Shown: positions 9,455 to 19,655 of the stretch, piece by piece
Layout: each line of letters starts with the position of its first letter
Position numbering within the stretch: position 1 is the first letter of the stretch
DNA from: Sepioteuthis lessoniana
Taxonomy: Eukaryota > Mollusca > Cephalopoda > Myopsida > Loliginidae
Assembly: GCA_963585895.1 (NCBI GenBank)
Contig: OY757939.1
Location: forward strand, 22,426,371-22,490,370
Direction: 5' to 3'
DNA: 64,000 nucleotides
The notes under the pieces: generated by a model
Database searches by the model: none
Seen by the model: the letters and a program-made list of their open reading frames with translations, nothing else
What the model was told of the DNA's origin: nothing
Position numbers and translations under genes: made by a program

Positions 9455-10310
9455 TAGATCATCATCATCATCATCATCAAGTCATACTGATATCACAGAG
9501 TACCTAGACTCTCTCACTCTTGCCATCCATCCCTATCATCCATTCCTCCTGGTAGGTCCTCTAGACTGCATCCAGTATCTACACAGAGCTGATATATGTA
9601 AGTCTTTGCTGGTCGATCAATAGTGGTACATCCACATGTTTACCAAGTCGGCGGGGCCTGTAGAATACACTGACTGCATCTTTGCAGAGGGGTAAGACCC
9701 CTCCTCCCAATAAGTATTCTGGATATGACACTAAACAATTTGATGGTGAGGTTCTAATAATGCTGGAGCTTTGGGAAATGCTGAGTACCCCTTCATTGCT
9801 ATTGCTCCCAAGTCCACCCTGGCCTGGAGTGGTAGCACCTTATCGGGTCCTATCTATGGATCAAATAAAACTAAACTGTGTACTTATGCTTGAAATAGCA
9901 CTGTTTTTTAACATTGAAATTGTTTACTTATGCTAAACTGAACTGTTTGAAATAGAACTGTTTATGTGTATAAAAATGGATTTTAATAACCTACAATAAT
10001 TGATGTGCCATAAAACTAAACCAAATCAAACCAAACCAAAACAGCATATATTGTTTAGTTCCCATCTACCTTTTTCTCTATGTGTTTTGTTAAATTCCAG
10101 GTGGTGCATCCATACAGTTGCACCAACACAGCCTCAGCTTGGAAGAAATCACGTTTTATTTTATCAGAGAGATCAGATTTCCATATGATCAACAGCCTAT
10201 CAATAGCGGTTCATACCTTTCCAACATGTATGTTGATATCACTTTCTGTAGATGTGATATTGTTGCCAATGTATATGGTCTACTAATTTCAGAGACTTGG
10301 CTCTAAAAGT
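9455..10310 (-). mobile_element. RTE-like LINE 3' region, split by an R-B insertion
   Basis: The left part (9455-9628) begins with ATC repeats and is the 3'-terminal coding region on the minus strand. The right part (about 10039-10310) continues upstream in the LINE with KSLKLVDHI-type residues and the segment before the C-terminal domain. The R-B copy at 9636-10038 separates them. Several stops; inactive. Confidence 0.75.
9636..10038 (+). repeat. R-B retroposon inserted in RTE LINE
   Basis: Head AAGTCGGCGGGGCC, then the core, shortened AT-rich modules, and a worn tail TTTTAATAACCTACAATAATTG...GTGCCATAAAAC with CCAAA repeats. The 403-bp length reflects fewer AT-rich modules than the 578-bp copies. 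Confidence 0.85.
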
Positions 10311-10389
10311 TGAGGTGGCTTTCATGTATTTCAAACAAGAAATATAAATGCAGCCAGAAATATATTGATACATATGCATATTCAAATGT

Positions 10390-10436
10390 TCTGTCTGTCT
10401 GTCTGTCTGTCTGTCTCTCACACACACATTTATGCA
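10390..10436. repeat. TCTG and CA microsatellites
   Basis: (TCTG)n is followed directly by (CA)n. Confidence 0.95.
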
Positions 10437-10479
10437 CATACATGTGCAAGTACTCACACATATGATGGATTCCTCCACA

Positions 10480-10625
10480 TGGACACACCAGTGTTGGCCA
10501 ACCAGCAAAGACTTACATACATCAGCTCTGTGTGGACATTGGATACCATCTAGAGGACTTGCCAAGAGTTTTAGCTGATAGGGATGGATTGCAAGAGAGA
10601 GTCAAGGGACTTTGTACTATCAGCA
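10480..10625 (+). mobile_element. RTE-like LINE, 3' terminal coding fragment
   Basis: Plus-strand remnant encoding a PVLANQQRLTYISSV-type stretch, homologous to GRPARTCIQQLC at 38070-38092. It continues to the KRESRDF-type end before the usual CAT tail, which is missing. Confidence 0.75.
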
Positions 10626-10704
10626 TAACTTAATAATGAAATGTACAGCTTTGATAAAAATCTCACAATGAGGTGCCATTTTTACGGGGTTAGATTACTT
10701 ATAA

Positions 10705-10960
10705 TTGGAGGCACTTGTGGTATAATGGTTACCATCATAGAAAATGGACCTGGTGACCCAAGTTCAAATCCTGGACAAGGCTGTTTGCATTTCACATTGG
10801 AAAGGAATGAATCCAATTATTCTTCCTCCAGCCATGAGCAAATAGTAGAGTAGACTGAGCTCTTTAAACTTGGTTTGACAAACCTGTTAAACTCTGCTTA
10901 AAAAATTAATCTGCTTGTGCAGAGAGGTGGGTAAATACATATATACAAGCATAATGAGAA
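10705..10960 (+). repeat. R-C SINE, near full length
   Basis: tRNA-derived head with A box TGGTATAATGGTTACC and B box AGTTCAAATCCTGG. The body runs GCTGTTTGCATTTCAC, CCAGCCATGAGCAAATAG, TTTGACAAACCTGTTAAAC, and ends AGGTGGGTAAATACAT. R-C lacks the LINE-type hairpin tail of R-A and R-B, so it presumably depended on another partner. It is followed by GATA repeats. Confidence 0.88.
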
Positions 10961-10966
10961 TTTTGA

Positions 10967-10967
10967 T

Positions 10968-10999
<32 letters not shown>

Positions 11000-11011
11000 T
11001 GAACAGAGCAT

Positions 11012-11046
<35 letters not shown>
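10967..11046. repeat. GATA microsatellite, two arrays
   Basis: Two (GATA)n arrays are separated by ATGAACAGAGCAT. Confidence 0.97.
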
Positions 11047-11134
11047 CAGCTTTATGGTATAGTAGTGGCATTTTTCACTTTTTTTAAATAGAAACAATCA
11101 GTGCCCAAGTACTATGTGACTATTTCTTTTTTTG

Positions 11135-11532
11135 CTAAGAATTATTTGTATTAGATGGGAATACTTGAGACCATATAACTGTGGGTAAATTATTTGTATT
11201 AAGAATAATTACTTGAAGCGATAATTGTTTACTAAAGATTATTACTATTAGTTTTTTAAACCATACAAATGTGTATAAGTTATTAATATTCAATTGAAAT
11301 ACTTGAAACCATATCACCATGAGCAAAAAAATGATTATTATTAAATAAGAATAGTTACCTAAAACCATAAATGTTTTAAAAATTATTAGTATTAGATTGG
11401 AATACTTAATCTTGTGTAACTGAGCACACAGATGATTATTATTAAATAGGAATAATTAATTGAAAAAAACAAGACTGACAGTAGCATTAAATAACCCAAC
11501 AAGGGTTGATGTGCCATAAACCCAACTAACCT
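11135..11532 (+). repeat. R-B2 3' part and tail
   Basis: Repeated modules of the type ATTATTTGTATTAAGAATAATTACTTGAAACC occur about six times with drift. The worn hairpin tail GCATTAAATAACCCAACAAGG...GTGCCATAAACCC follows. No head. Confidence 0.75.
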
Positions 11533-11988
11533 ATTCATTTACCCTATCTCATTTTTCTATCCTATGTAAAGATTAAAACATCCATTTTTCTTTCTTTCTT
11601 TCAATTTATAAGATCAAACACACAGAAAGACGTGCACAAACACACAAAATGATTGTCATATACTTGTTTTTTTATATATAATTTATTTATTTATCAAAAC
11701 CAAGGCTGAACATATTCAATTATTTCATTTTCTTTGGGAAATGATGCATAATTTACATTATAATGAAAAAAAATGCAATGGCTATAACCCCACATTTGAA
11801 TATTCAAGTTTGAAAAATATAAACCTCAAATTTATTCATCGATACATATCTACTCAGTTTTTTCATTAATCTTCAACACAGTTTACAAAAAACTTCCTTT
11901 CTTTTTTAATGTTTCAAACAGTGAGGAAATTTTTTTTTTTAATTTAAAGAAATATGAAAATTAATTTTTAATTCGTTTGAAGTCCCCC
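11533..11988. other. AT-rich spacer, no gene seen
   Basis: Short poly-A/T runs and no open frame with recognisable content. It lies just upstream of the promoter-like region. Confidence 0.5.
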
Positions 11989-11989
11989 A

Positions 11990-12327
11990 GTGTACGAATG
12001 GTCAATAATGCGTTTCGTTGTAAATACGTCTATAAATGTTGACGTCACAGGTTCCTTAGTTTGGAACAGTTTATTCAATTTTCAGGGTTGAGAGGTAAAT
12101 AATTAAATGTGATGTTTGGCAAGATATGAAGGTCTTCGTTGTAGATTTTCTTTTCAGATTTGATTATATCAACAAATTCTCTTCACTTTTATTAGTATAG
12201 TGTTTTAGAACTTGGAATTTTTATTTTACTGACGTACAACATCAAACCTTTCAAACCCTGCGAAGGCCGTGACTACAGACCGCCATTTTTACCTCTTTTG
12301 ACAATAATGTCCATGCAGCAGCGTAAG
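11990..12327 (+). promoter_or_regulatory. Promoter and probable first non-coding exon
   Basis: The composition shifts to higher GC and CpG. Sites seen: TGACGTCA (consensus CRE, about 12040-12047) and CCGCCATTTT (YY1-type, near 12280-12290), a pair typical of housekeeping promoters. A splice donor AAG|GTATTTG follows at 12327/12328. Two in-frame ATGs (12307 and 12313) lie just before the donor. The likely target is the cyclophilin coding exon at 40384, about 28 kb downstream, or the exon-like segment at 12461. The transcription start cannot be placed exactly. Confidence 0.55.
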
Positions 12328-12460
12328 GTATTTGTATAAAAAATATTTCTTAGTTTAATTTGATCGGTTGTGAGTTTTATGTCTGCTTGATGAATTTTAT
12401 TTGTGGCTTGTTTTCATGTTTGGCTGTGGGAATTTTTTTTTTGTTGGGGTTTGATTACAG

Positions 12461-12546
12461 GGAGTGAAAAAGTTACGATGAGCAGGAAGAAATATAGCAT
12501 GGTGTTTCTTCATGGCGGAACACATGTCACCGTCGTCTCTGTCGAA

Positions 12547-12550
<4 letters not shown>
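12461..12550 (+). CDS. Exon-like segment, unrecognised protein, first coding exon
   Basis: Bounded by a good acceptor (TTTGATTACAG ending at 12460) and a GT donor after AAAAAG at 12550. The first ATG at 12478 opens 24 codons plus one base (phase 1). Residues include MSRKKYSM, FLHGG and VTVVSVEK. At about 45% GC it is richer than the flanking intron. It joins in phase to 16858-16907, giving Gly at the junction. I do not recognise the peptide. It may be the start of an unknown gene, an alternative 5' end of the cyclophilin transcript, or a short upstream ORF. The ATG overlaps the stop (ATGA) of the frame begun at 12307 if the two exons are spliced. Confidence 0.5.

Positions 12551-12580
<30 letters not shown>
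12551..12580. repeat. Poly-T run
   Basis: A run of about 29 T directly after the donor base. Confidence 0.95.
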
Positions 12581-12585
<5 letters not shown>

Positions 12586-13480
12586 TGTATATATATCTAT
12601 AGATATTAATTTTTAATTTGAATTATGAAGCATGGATTTAAAAAAAAAATCTTATTTTCATGGGCTTTTAGATGAAGTAAGATATTTATTTTGTATAGGT
12701 AGCCTCCTCCTTTCATTGTTTTATTTTTATCAATTTTTTTTATTAGTGTGATTAATATGATCAGAGAGAAGCCTTCAAGGAGGGAAAAAGGAAGCGTGTA
12801 GTGATATATATATATAAACCAGACACAACCACACGTTTGTAAACTAATATATTTAAAGAAAAAAAAAGGTACGTAAATCAAGACTGAACTTATTAAAAAA
12901 AATGATTACCTTCTTTATGGGTGAAATTATAAATAGAAAAAGCAGCTCACTCGTTTTTGCTGGGATAGAAATAGTTTAACCTCTTGATGGTTGTAAACAT
13001 CGTTTTTAAAATTTGTAGTAGTGTTTAAAATAATGGTAGCCCTTTTTTTTTTTCTTTTTCAAACAGAATTATCGTAAATAAATTGTGCCCGTTTTTTCTT
13101 TTTATTCTTTTTAAGATCCTTAGTTTATTTTGAGCTAGGTGTTTTTAAAAAATAAACACCTCAGCTGTTTGTCTTTAAAGAACAGAAAACACCTAAGTGA
13201 GGTACTCGACTTTTTAATGTTATCACCTTTTTTAGACTCTTTCTTTCTTGGATGTGTTGGTTTTTCAGATTTATTTTTGTAATGGTTGATACAATTTTAA
13301 AAATATTGGAAATCATTTAATTTTTTGTTAGTATTTTTGTTTCATATATCTTTTTGGGCATTTTTTTTTTAGAATTCAGGAATAATAAACATTTGCCCCC
13401 CCCTTTAAAAAACAGTTTTCACATTTGTAGTATTTATTCATTCATCTTTTGTGTAGTAATTAGAATATAAACATTATTTT
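12581..13480. other. AT-rich intron, no gene seen
   Basis: Long A and T runs; no repeat family of the window is matched. A minus-strand open frame here is low-complexity and hydrophobic, as expected by chance. Confidence 0.5.
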
Positions 13481-14053
13481 TTTAAAGTCTTTCTTAATCT
13501 ATTTTATGGTAAACAAAATAGGTTTTTACCCTATCAGTGTCCTAGTTCAGGGGAATGTGGGGTACCTCTTCCTTATCATTACTCGAAGGTCCATTCGGAT
13601 CAGTAAGGGTAGTACCAATTAGGGTACGGTGTATGGTTCAAATAGATCTTTGGGGAAATTATTTATATTAGATAAGAGTACTTGGAGCCATGTAACTTTA
13701 TATAAATTATTTGTGTTAAGAATAATTAAAATCATATAACTGAACATTTTTGGCGTTAGATAATACCTGAAACTATATAACTGTGTTCAATCATGATATA
13801 AACATTTTTTCCTGAGTATCAATATATTGTATGATAAACAAAATAAGTTTTTTTAATATCCTTTCAATGTCTTGGGCATGACACCAAACTGTATCGGATT
13901 GTGAGACTCCAGTTCTGGGGGGGGGTGAAATACTCCTTCATTTCCATTACCCCCTTGGTCCATTCAGAGTGGTACTATCTGTAAGAATCTCATCAATGGG
14001 TCAACTAGATCTGTTTGAAAATTATTTGTATTTGATAAGAATACTTTATACCA
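13480..14053 (+). repeat. Two R-B2 copies with an alternative 5' head
   Basis: Both copies (cores near 13540-13640 and 13870-14010) start with an unusual head, GGTAAACAAAATAGGTTTTTACCCTATCAGTGTC, which is also seen near 2640 and 3560. They then enter the normal core at the pairable CCATTCGGATC/CTCCAG segments. This alternative start marks a sub-family. Confidence 0.65.
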
Positions 14054-14063
14054 TATAAATGTG

Positions 14064-14182
14064 TGTTGGCAAATGGGGCGCTTGCAAGCTAGACTAGCAA
14101 ACTATTACGAGTGAGTTCGAGTCTCATTGGGTGCTCCATTCATACGCCCTTGTGCAACATCTGAGCAAAAAGTTTTGTCAAT
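14064..14182 (+). repeat. R-E: short tRNA-derived insertion (119 bp)
   Basis: It has a strong A box, TGGCAAATGGGG (about 14067-14078), and a strong B box, GAGTTCGAGTCTC (about 14113-14125), about 35 bp apart. It is flanked by TATAAATGTG (14054-14063) and TATAACTGTG (14183-14192), an imperfect 10-bp TSD. It lies inside R-B2 AT-rich sequence. The downstream part (CATACGCCCTTGTGCAAC) is not a LINE tail. The boxes are closer to a functional tRNA than in R-A, R-C or R-D, but no tRNA cloverleaf with matching acceptor ends is seen. Confidence 0.55.
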
Positions 14183-14309
14183 TATAACTGTGGGCAAATT
14201 AATTATGTTAAGAATTGTTATTTGAAATTATTGTTAAGGATTATTATTAACTGAAACTAAATGATTGCTTGCAAATTATTCGTGTGTTTTTTGGTTGTTT
14301 TTTTTTTAA

Positions 14310-14885
14310 ACCAAACTCTCCTGTTGGCGGGACTTAAAATATGTTGATTGTCTTCTCTGCAAAGGGGTTAGGCCAAAAAGAGGTGCCCTGTTATGACACT
14401 GCATCTGTTAGTGAGGCTCCTGTTCTGGAGATCTAAAGAGTGTAGAGTATCTCTTCATTGCCATTACTCTCAGGTCCACTCTGACTTTGGTAGTGCCTGT
14501 TAGGGTCCCTGCTATGGTTCAAATCGATCTGTTTAAAAAGGATTCGCATTTGATTAGACCATTTGCAACCCCCCCCCAAAAAAAAAACTCTTAAACAACC
14601 AGACAAAAAATATAAATAGGAAAGTACTTTGAATGTGATTCCCTAAACTCTAAGCATAAAATACCCTAGATGAGTTGACATGTTAAAATGAATCATTAAA
14701 CTATATAACAATGTGCTAACAAATAATAAGATTTGAATACTTGCTTCCATATAATTGGGCAAACAAATGATAATTTTAAAATAGGAATAGTTGAATGAAA
14801 TTCTATAATTGCTTGAGAAAAATTGACTTCGGTATTATTTTAACCAACTGGGGTTGACGTACTGTAAAATCAAATTAATCCTCTG
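14310..14885 (+). repeat. R-B2 element with older-type tail
   Basis: Variant head GTTGGCGGGACTTAAAATATG, core with CTCCTGTTCTGGAG, then AAACTCTTAAACAACC and the alternative tail CCCTAAACTCTAAGCATAAAATACCC...GTTGACATG (about 14640-14680). A second run of AT-rich modules and tail reaches 14870. Confidence 0.75.
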
Positions 14886-14889
14886 TTAA

Positions 14890-15465
14890 ATTAGTTACCT
14901 GAACTTTTTCACGCTTAATAAAAAATATTTCAGTTTATTTTTAATTACATTTTAAATCTGTTCAAAATGTGAAAATATTTCTTGTCCTGAAGTATTTTTG
15001 TATTTTTTCTTGTTCCCTCTGTTTTAACGGTATTTTGTATGAGTTAATAGTTCAAGTTTAAAAGTGTAGCAAGGGTAAGCCGAACCGTTTTTAAAACCTT
15101 ATTTTTCCGATGCAGATATCATTGGGGAGCGAGCAGATAGAAATTTAAGAAATCAATTTTGCCAAAATTTAACCTGGGTTAATATACAAATCAAGTTTAC
15201 GTAAATTCAACAAAATTCTGATCTATTATCACATTTTAAAGTTACATTATCTTAGAAAAAAAAGCACTATTTAATTTACCCGTGGTCTCCTTGTTAAAAT
15301 ATAAAAATATATTAATATTATCAATATATCTCTATGTAGGAAATTGATTTTTTTTTTTTTAATGAGAAAGTGAGGGGAAAAAACAAAGAACTGATAGTAT
15401 TTTATTGGACAAAAATAAAACAATGAAAATATTTTACCATTTTTTTTTATTGTCATAAATTTTAA
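14890..15465. other. AT-rich intron, no gene seen
   Basis: Nothing matches the repeat families; no coding signal on either strand. Confidence 0.5.
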
Positions 15466-15469
15466 TGAA

Positions 15470-15690
15470 ACTTTGATGCTTAGACACATTATTTTCTTCT
15501 TGATAATTGTTGTCTAAGTTCTCTGAGTTGTGGAAAGTCATTTGTAATTTTCAGTTTTCTTATCATTTTTGAGGAAAACATCAACTGATGAAGGATGGTG
15601 ATTAAATTTCTTTGCAATATCACAAAATGACAGTCCACAATCATTGTATGTCACAATTAGAACTTTTTCAAACTGTTGTGTGTGTGTGTG
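15470..15690 (-). mobile_element. Tc1-like transposase HTH remnant
   Basis: The minus strand encodes DCGLSFCDIAKKFNHHPSSV followed by DVFLKNDKKT. This is the first helix-turn-helix of Tc1-type transposases (a G-x-S-x-x-x-IA-x-x-F pattern). It is homologous to the fragment at 40740-40925. No catalytic domain is present. A TG microsatellite lies at 15680-15696. Confidence 0.6.
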
Positions 15691-15989
15691 TGTCCCCGTG
15701 CGTCAAATGCTGTATGTAAAACTTTGTTTCAATAAAGTGTTCTTTCAAAAATTAATTTTTTCAGAAAATGAATATGCATTTCTAATTTGACATAAACCAT
15801 AATTTTCATTCCTCCAAGTTGCCTGAAATTAAATGTCACATTTACTCAGACATAAAAAAATCTCCATTCACATTCCCAATCCTCACAATAACATTTTCGT
15901 CATAAGTAATAAAATATTTTCGCTTTGTATTATGTATTAAGTGTAGTATTGGTTTTGTTTGTAAACAAAGGGTTACTTAATTGAGTAAC

Positions 15990-16345
15990 ATATAACTGAT
16001 TGATTTTAACGGCATGTCAACCTGTTTGGGGTTATTTCATGTAGATAGGTTGGGGGATTGTGTATGTTTATATCTATGTTTACATTTTTTTGTGTATGTG
16101 TGTGTGTGTAAAGTTTTTTTTGCACATGATCATATATCAAGTAATCTTATTTAATAATAAAAAAAAAATAATTTGCAAACGGATCTATTTGACATAGATG
16201 AGACTATGATAGGTACTACCACTCCGGGTTAGTGGACCTGAGAGTAATGTCAATGAAGTTGTGCTCAACACTTCCTCAGATCTCCTGAACTGGAGCCTCA
16301 CCGTCAGATGCAATTTAGTATCATACCCAGGGCACTTAACTATAT
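15990..16345 (-). repeat. R-B2, minus strand, tail and core
   Basis: Alternative tail complement ACGGCATGTCAACCTG...GGGGTTATTTCATG, AT-rich modules with a TG run, then core complement CCACTCCGGGTTAGTGG, ACTGGAGCCTCACCG and AGTATCATACCC. Confidence 0.75.
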
Positions 16346-16399
16346 GATTTTTTTTAAAATTTGGTTGTCGGGTGTTGGTGTTGTCTCTTGGATTTTTTT

Positions 16400-16850
16400 T
16401 AAAAAATCGGCAGATCTTTTTTGTTATTTACTTAATTAAGTTTTAATTTTAATATTTGAGGTATTAAACTAGTGTGTAATTAATTTTCAATCACTAGTTT
16501 CTATTTCAAGAAAAAAAAATTCTGTTTTTATCAATTTTCTACTATTAATGATTAGATTAAAAATATTTTACACCTAACTATTACACTTTGTATGTTTTAC
16601 AATGAAAATGTGTCAAGGTTTTAAGATCTTCTTTTTTGCACTACGAATTGATAAAACTGTTTTATCTGAAAAAAAATAAAATCTAAAATACTTTTAAGAA
16701 CCTAAAATTTTACAATAAAAATGAAACAAATACACTGTGCACATTGCACACTTTTTTTTTTTTTTAATAGAGAAATAGATTTTTAGGTTTACTATAGTGA
16801 TTATTTCCTTATCAATTGTAAGACGTTTCAAAAATATTTTTATTTATTTT
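16400..16850. other. AT-rich intron before the exon at 16858
   Basis: No repeat family matched. It ends in a usable polypyrimidine tract and CTCTAG acceptor. Confidence 0.5.
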
Positions 16851-16857
16851 CCTCTAG

Positions 16858-16907
16858 GGGAAGAACTTCTTACTTTAAAAGGGGATCCTATCCTTGTGCT
16901 GCAGCAA
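16858..16907 (+). CDS. Exon-like segment, unrecognised protein, second coding exon
   Basis: A 50-bp segment between acceptor TTTTCCTCTAG and the canonical donor GTAAGT. It takes the phase-1 base from 12550 and adds Gly-Glu-Glu-Leu-Leu-Thr-Leu-Lys-Gly, then DPILVLQQ, ending in phase 0. Composition is coding-like against a very AT-rich intron. The exact phase match across a 4.3-kb intron is the main support. No domain is recognised. Joined directly to 40384 the frame would read three codons and stop, so a further exon or another fate must be assumed. Confidence 0.5.
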
Positions 16908-17185
16908 GTAAGTAATAAAAACTTTTTTTCCACGTTGATTTCGACACTTAATGTTTTTTTTAAACGGAGGTGTTTTAAAAATGATTTTCCACAAAACGAA
17001 AAAACTCACACTGACCTACAAACTTGTTTTGTGACTAACAGTTTTTTTTTTTTTGCTTGTTTGTGTGTGTGTGTTTTCTTTTACGGCAATTTAGTTTTTA
17101 AAACATTTTTATTGATATTCCAGCTTAAGTTTTTTACTTTTTGTTCAATGAGCTGCGGGAGGGAAAAATCGAGGGTTTTTTCTCC

Positions 17186-17215
17186 TCCTCTCTCTCTCTC
17201 TCTCTCTCTCTCTGA
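17186..17215. repeat. TC microsatellite
   Basis: (TC)n of about 14 units. Confidence 0.95.
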
Positions 17216-17429
17216 TAAACTGAAAGAAAAAATTCAACTTATCAAATATTCATATGAATTGTTATGTCATATGATCAGAAAACCTAAGGAAGGAAAATTT
17301 AATAGCTTTTTAATAATCTTTCTTTCTCTGTGTATCTTGTTAAAACAGTTTTGTTTTCTTTCAAATAAATAATCTTATGATATACATTTATCATTCGTAA
17401 TATGAAAATAAGAAAATTTGTGCAAACTC

Positions 17430-17450
17430 GTTTTCTCTCTCTCTCTCTCT

Positions 17451-17499
<49 letters not shown>
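17430..17499. repeat. TC then TA microsatellite
   Basis: (TC)n leads into (TA)n of about 22 units. Confidence 0.95.
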
Positions 17500-17500
<1 letters not shown>

Positions 17501-17820
17501 CCCATTCGGGCAATTGGTAGTTAGCAGGTAAGTAATGTAACGACTATTTGGGGGAAAAAAAATCCAATTTCCGCGCCAAAAGTAAGAAGGGCTCAGGAGA
17601 ATATGGCCGACTAAGATTAAAGATTCGATTCTATTTTTAGTCTTTATTGATTTCTTCGATTTTTTGTGGGTGAGTAGCACTTGATTACTTTCTACAGGAC
17701 AGCTTTGTTGTCAAGTCTTGTTGGTAGTGGTGGGGTTGAATCATTTCAGTTGCCCCTCCCCACGAGTAGGGAATGGGAGAGAGTTCAATGTCGTGGCATT
17801 CGTCAATCCAGCCATCTTAG
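17500..17820 (+). promoter_or_regulatory. Second promoter-like region with E2F and YY1-type sites
   Basis: CpG-containing, GC-richer stretch. It holds a full E2F consensus, TTTCCGCGCCAAAA (17568-17581), and ATATGGCCGAC (about 17601-17611), close to a YY1 core. It ends CCAGCCATCTTAG|GTAACC at 17820/17821, a possible donor. A short ATG frame of ten codons ends just at this point. It may be an alternative or second promoter for the downstream gene. The strand is inferred from the donor only. Confidence 0.4.
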
Positions 17821-18289
17821 GTAACCACAGATATTGACTTCCTTGTTGTTATAATATTATTATTATTGAGTTGTTTTAGTTTAAAATTGTATAACTGCAT
17901 CTCTTTATTTAGTTATTTTAACGCTTTGTTTTGCGTTAAGATGAAAATGTATTTTGTTTGTTTACAATTCCTTTCTGTTGCTAGTGGTGGTAGTTGTTGC
18001 TTAGATATTTCTGTTGCTGAGCGAAGACTTGTAACTGTCTTAGTTTTGTGGTGTGTTTTTAATGTGGGCATTAAGACAAATCTTCATAATTATCTCAGGT
18101 GAAAGACTTCGTAATTAAAGAAGAAATGAACAAATTTTAAAAAGAAAAGAACAAATAATTTTTATAAAATTGTAATCTGTCTTTAAAAAAAAAATAACAC
18201 TAACTTATACTTTTTATTCGTAAATAAAAAAAAAAAAATAGTTTTGAAATATGCTCTAGCAAAATCGATCTCTAAAAGAATTATCACTC

Positions 18290-18535
18290 TTTGTCGGTGG
18301 GCTTAAAATATACTGACTGTATCCCCTGCAGAGGAGTGATAAATCTTCCTAAAAGGGGTATTCTGAGTATGAAACTAAATTGCATCTGATGGTGAGACTA
18401 TATTTCTGGAGATCTGAGGATTGTGGAGTGTTTCTTCATTTCTATTCATCCCAGGTCTACTTTCACCCTAAGTGGTAGTACCTGTAAGGGTCCCATCTAT
18501 AGATCAAATAGATTTGTTTAAAAATTCCCTCTTCA
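18290..18535 (+). repeat. R-B2 head and core
   Basis: Variant head GTCGGTGGGCTTAAAATATACTGAC, whose ends can pair, then CTGCAGAGGAG, core and TCCCATCTATAGATC. The 3' end is cut by an RTE fragment. Confidence 0.78.
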
Positions 18536-18599
18536 CAAACCATCCAATGCAATCAAGATGAGCAAGACATGATGGACACTAAGGGAAAACTCATTAGTA

Positions 18600-18770
18600 A
18601 TATTGGTCTCTTACACATGAATACACCAGTGTTGACCAACCAGCAAAAACTTAACATTCATCAGCTCTGTGGGGAGACACTGGATGCCATCTAAAAGATC
18701 CACCAAGAGCAATGGTTGACATAGCAAGTCAAAGTAATCTATGCTGTCAGCAAACCTTGATGATGGTGCA
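18600..18770 (+). mobile_element. RTE-like LINE, 3' terminal coding fragment
   Basis: Plus-strand remnant of the region encoding the GRPARTCIQQLC-type end, from ACACCAGTGTTGACCAACC through CATCAGCTCTGTGG to the AGCAACC-type end, with stops. Confidence 0.7.
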
Positions 18771-18784
18771 AAAAATGAAATTAG

Positions 18785-18975
18785 CAATCAGAATTCAAAT
18801 CCTGGACAAGGCTGTTTGCATTTTACTTTGCCCTTGGAAAAGGCATAAATCTATCTGTTCTCACTCCCAGCTATGGATAAATAGTAGGGTAGACTGGATT
18901 CTTTAGCTTTGGTTAGTCAACTAGTCTAGGAGAATCTGGACTGTTGGAGGGGTTGGGTGAATACGTATATGAATA
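18785..18975 (+). repeat. R-C SINE, head truncated
   Basis: Starts at the B box (AATTCAAATCCTGGACAAGG) and keeps CCCAGCTATGGATAAATAG, CAACTAGTCTAGGAGAA and the end GGGTTGGGTGAATACG. Confidence 0.82.
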
Positions 18976-19342
18976 ATTCAAGACAGGATTTTGAGGTTCT
19001 AGTTTTGTTTAAAGAGTATTTATATTGAATCACTTTAGTAGTTTAGGGTTGGATTTGAAACTGCACTGCTGACTGCATTTACTAACACTATTACCTCTAA
19101 GCCAAAGTTGTAAGCTATCAGCATTTCTATCAAGAGAGAAGATATTTGCATTCTATTTTTCTTCAGTGAATCAATATTCCTTGACAGGTAACATTAATAT
19201 GTAACAAGTGCTTTTGTGCCTCATATCATCAGCTGTAGGCATTTTTCTTGTTAGTATCTATCATTATTGTGCTTTGAACCTGCTCTTTGTTATGTCAGGA
19301 AGCTGAACTGTCTCATGTAGTGTGTGTTAATGGAAGTGTATG

Positions 19343-19360
19343 TATGTGTGTGTGTGTATG

Positions 19361-19401
<41 letters not shown>
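19343..19401. repeat. TG/TATG/CA microsatellite
   Basis: A mixed TG-TA array, then (CA)n of about 13 units. Confidence 0.93.
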
Positions 19402-19403
<2 letters not shown>

Positions 19404-19404
<1 letters not shown>

Positions 19405-19655
19405 CATTAGCCTAATGAGTAAAGTGTTCATTAATGGTCTGGAGACCGGGGTTCAATCCCAGGTTCAGTCATACTAAAAACTCAAAAAAAATGGTACTTG
19501 ATACTACCTTGCTTAACACTCAGCATTTAAAGGTATGGATCAAGAGTAAAATGAAGCAATCCTGGAAATGGAGTAGCGCCCTCCCCTACACCTCAGTGTA
19601 GTAGCTATTAAAAAGAGAGCCTTCAGGTCACTCTCAACTACAGTAGCCAACTTAT
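19404..19655 (+). repeat. R-D SINE, near full length
   Basis: tRNA-derived head CATTAGCCTAATGAGTAAAG, B box GGGTTCAATCCCAGG, then GTCATACTAAAAACTC, TTGCTTAACACTCAGC, GGAGTAGCGCCCTCCCC and the end ACTACAGTAGCCAAC. R-D lacks the hairpin tail shared by R-A and R-B. Confidence 0.88.

Noticed and set aside
16797-17372. Long plus-strand open frame of 191 codons
   Set aside because: Only the 50-bp part between acceptor and donor (16858-16907) is coding-like. The rest is T-rich intron with poly-Phe and a TC microsatellite.
17866-18102. 78-codon plus-strand frame after the second promoter-like region
   Set aside because: Leu/Phe/Cys-rich with no domain, and no consistent splice link to the possible donor at 17820.
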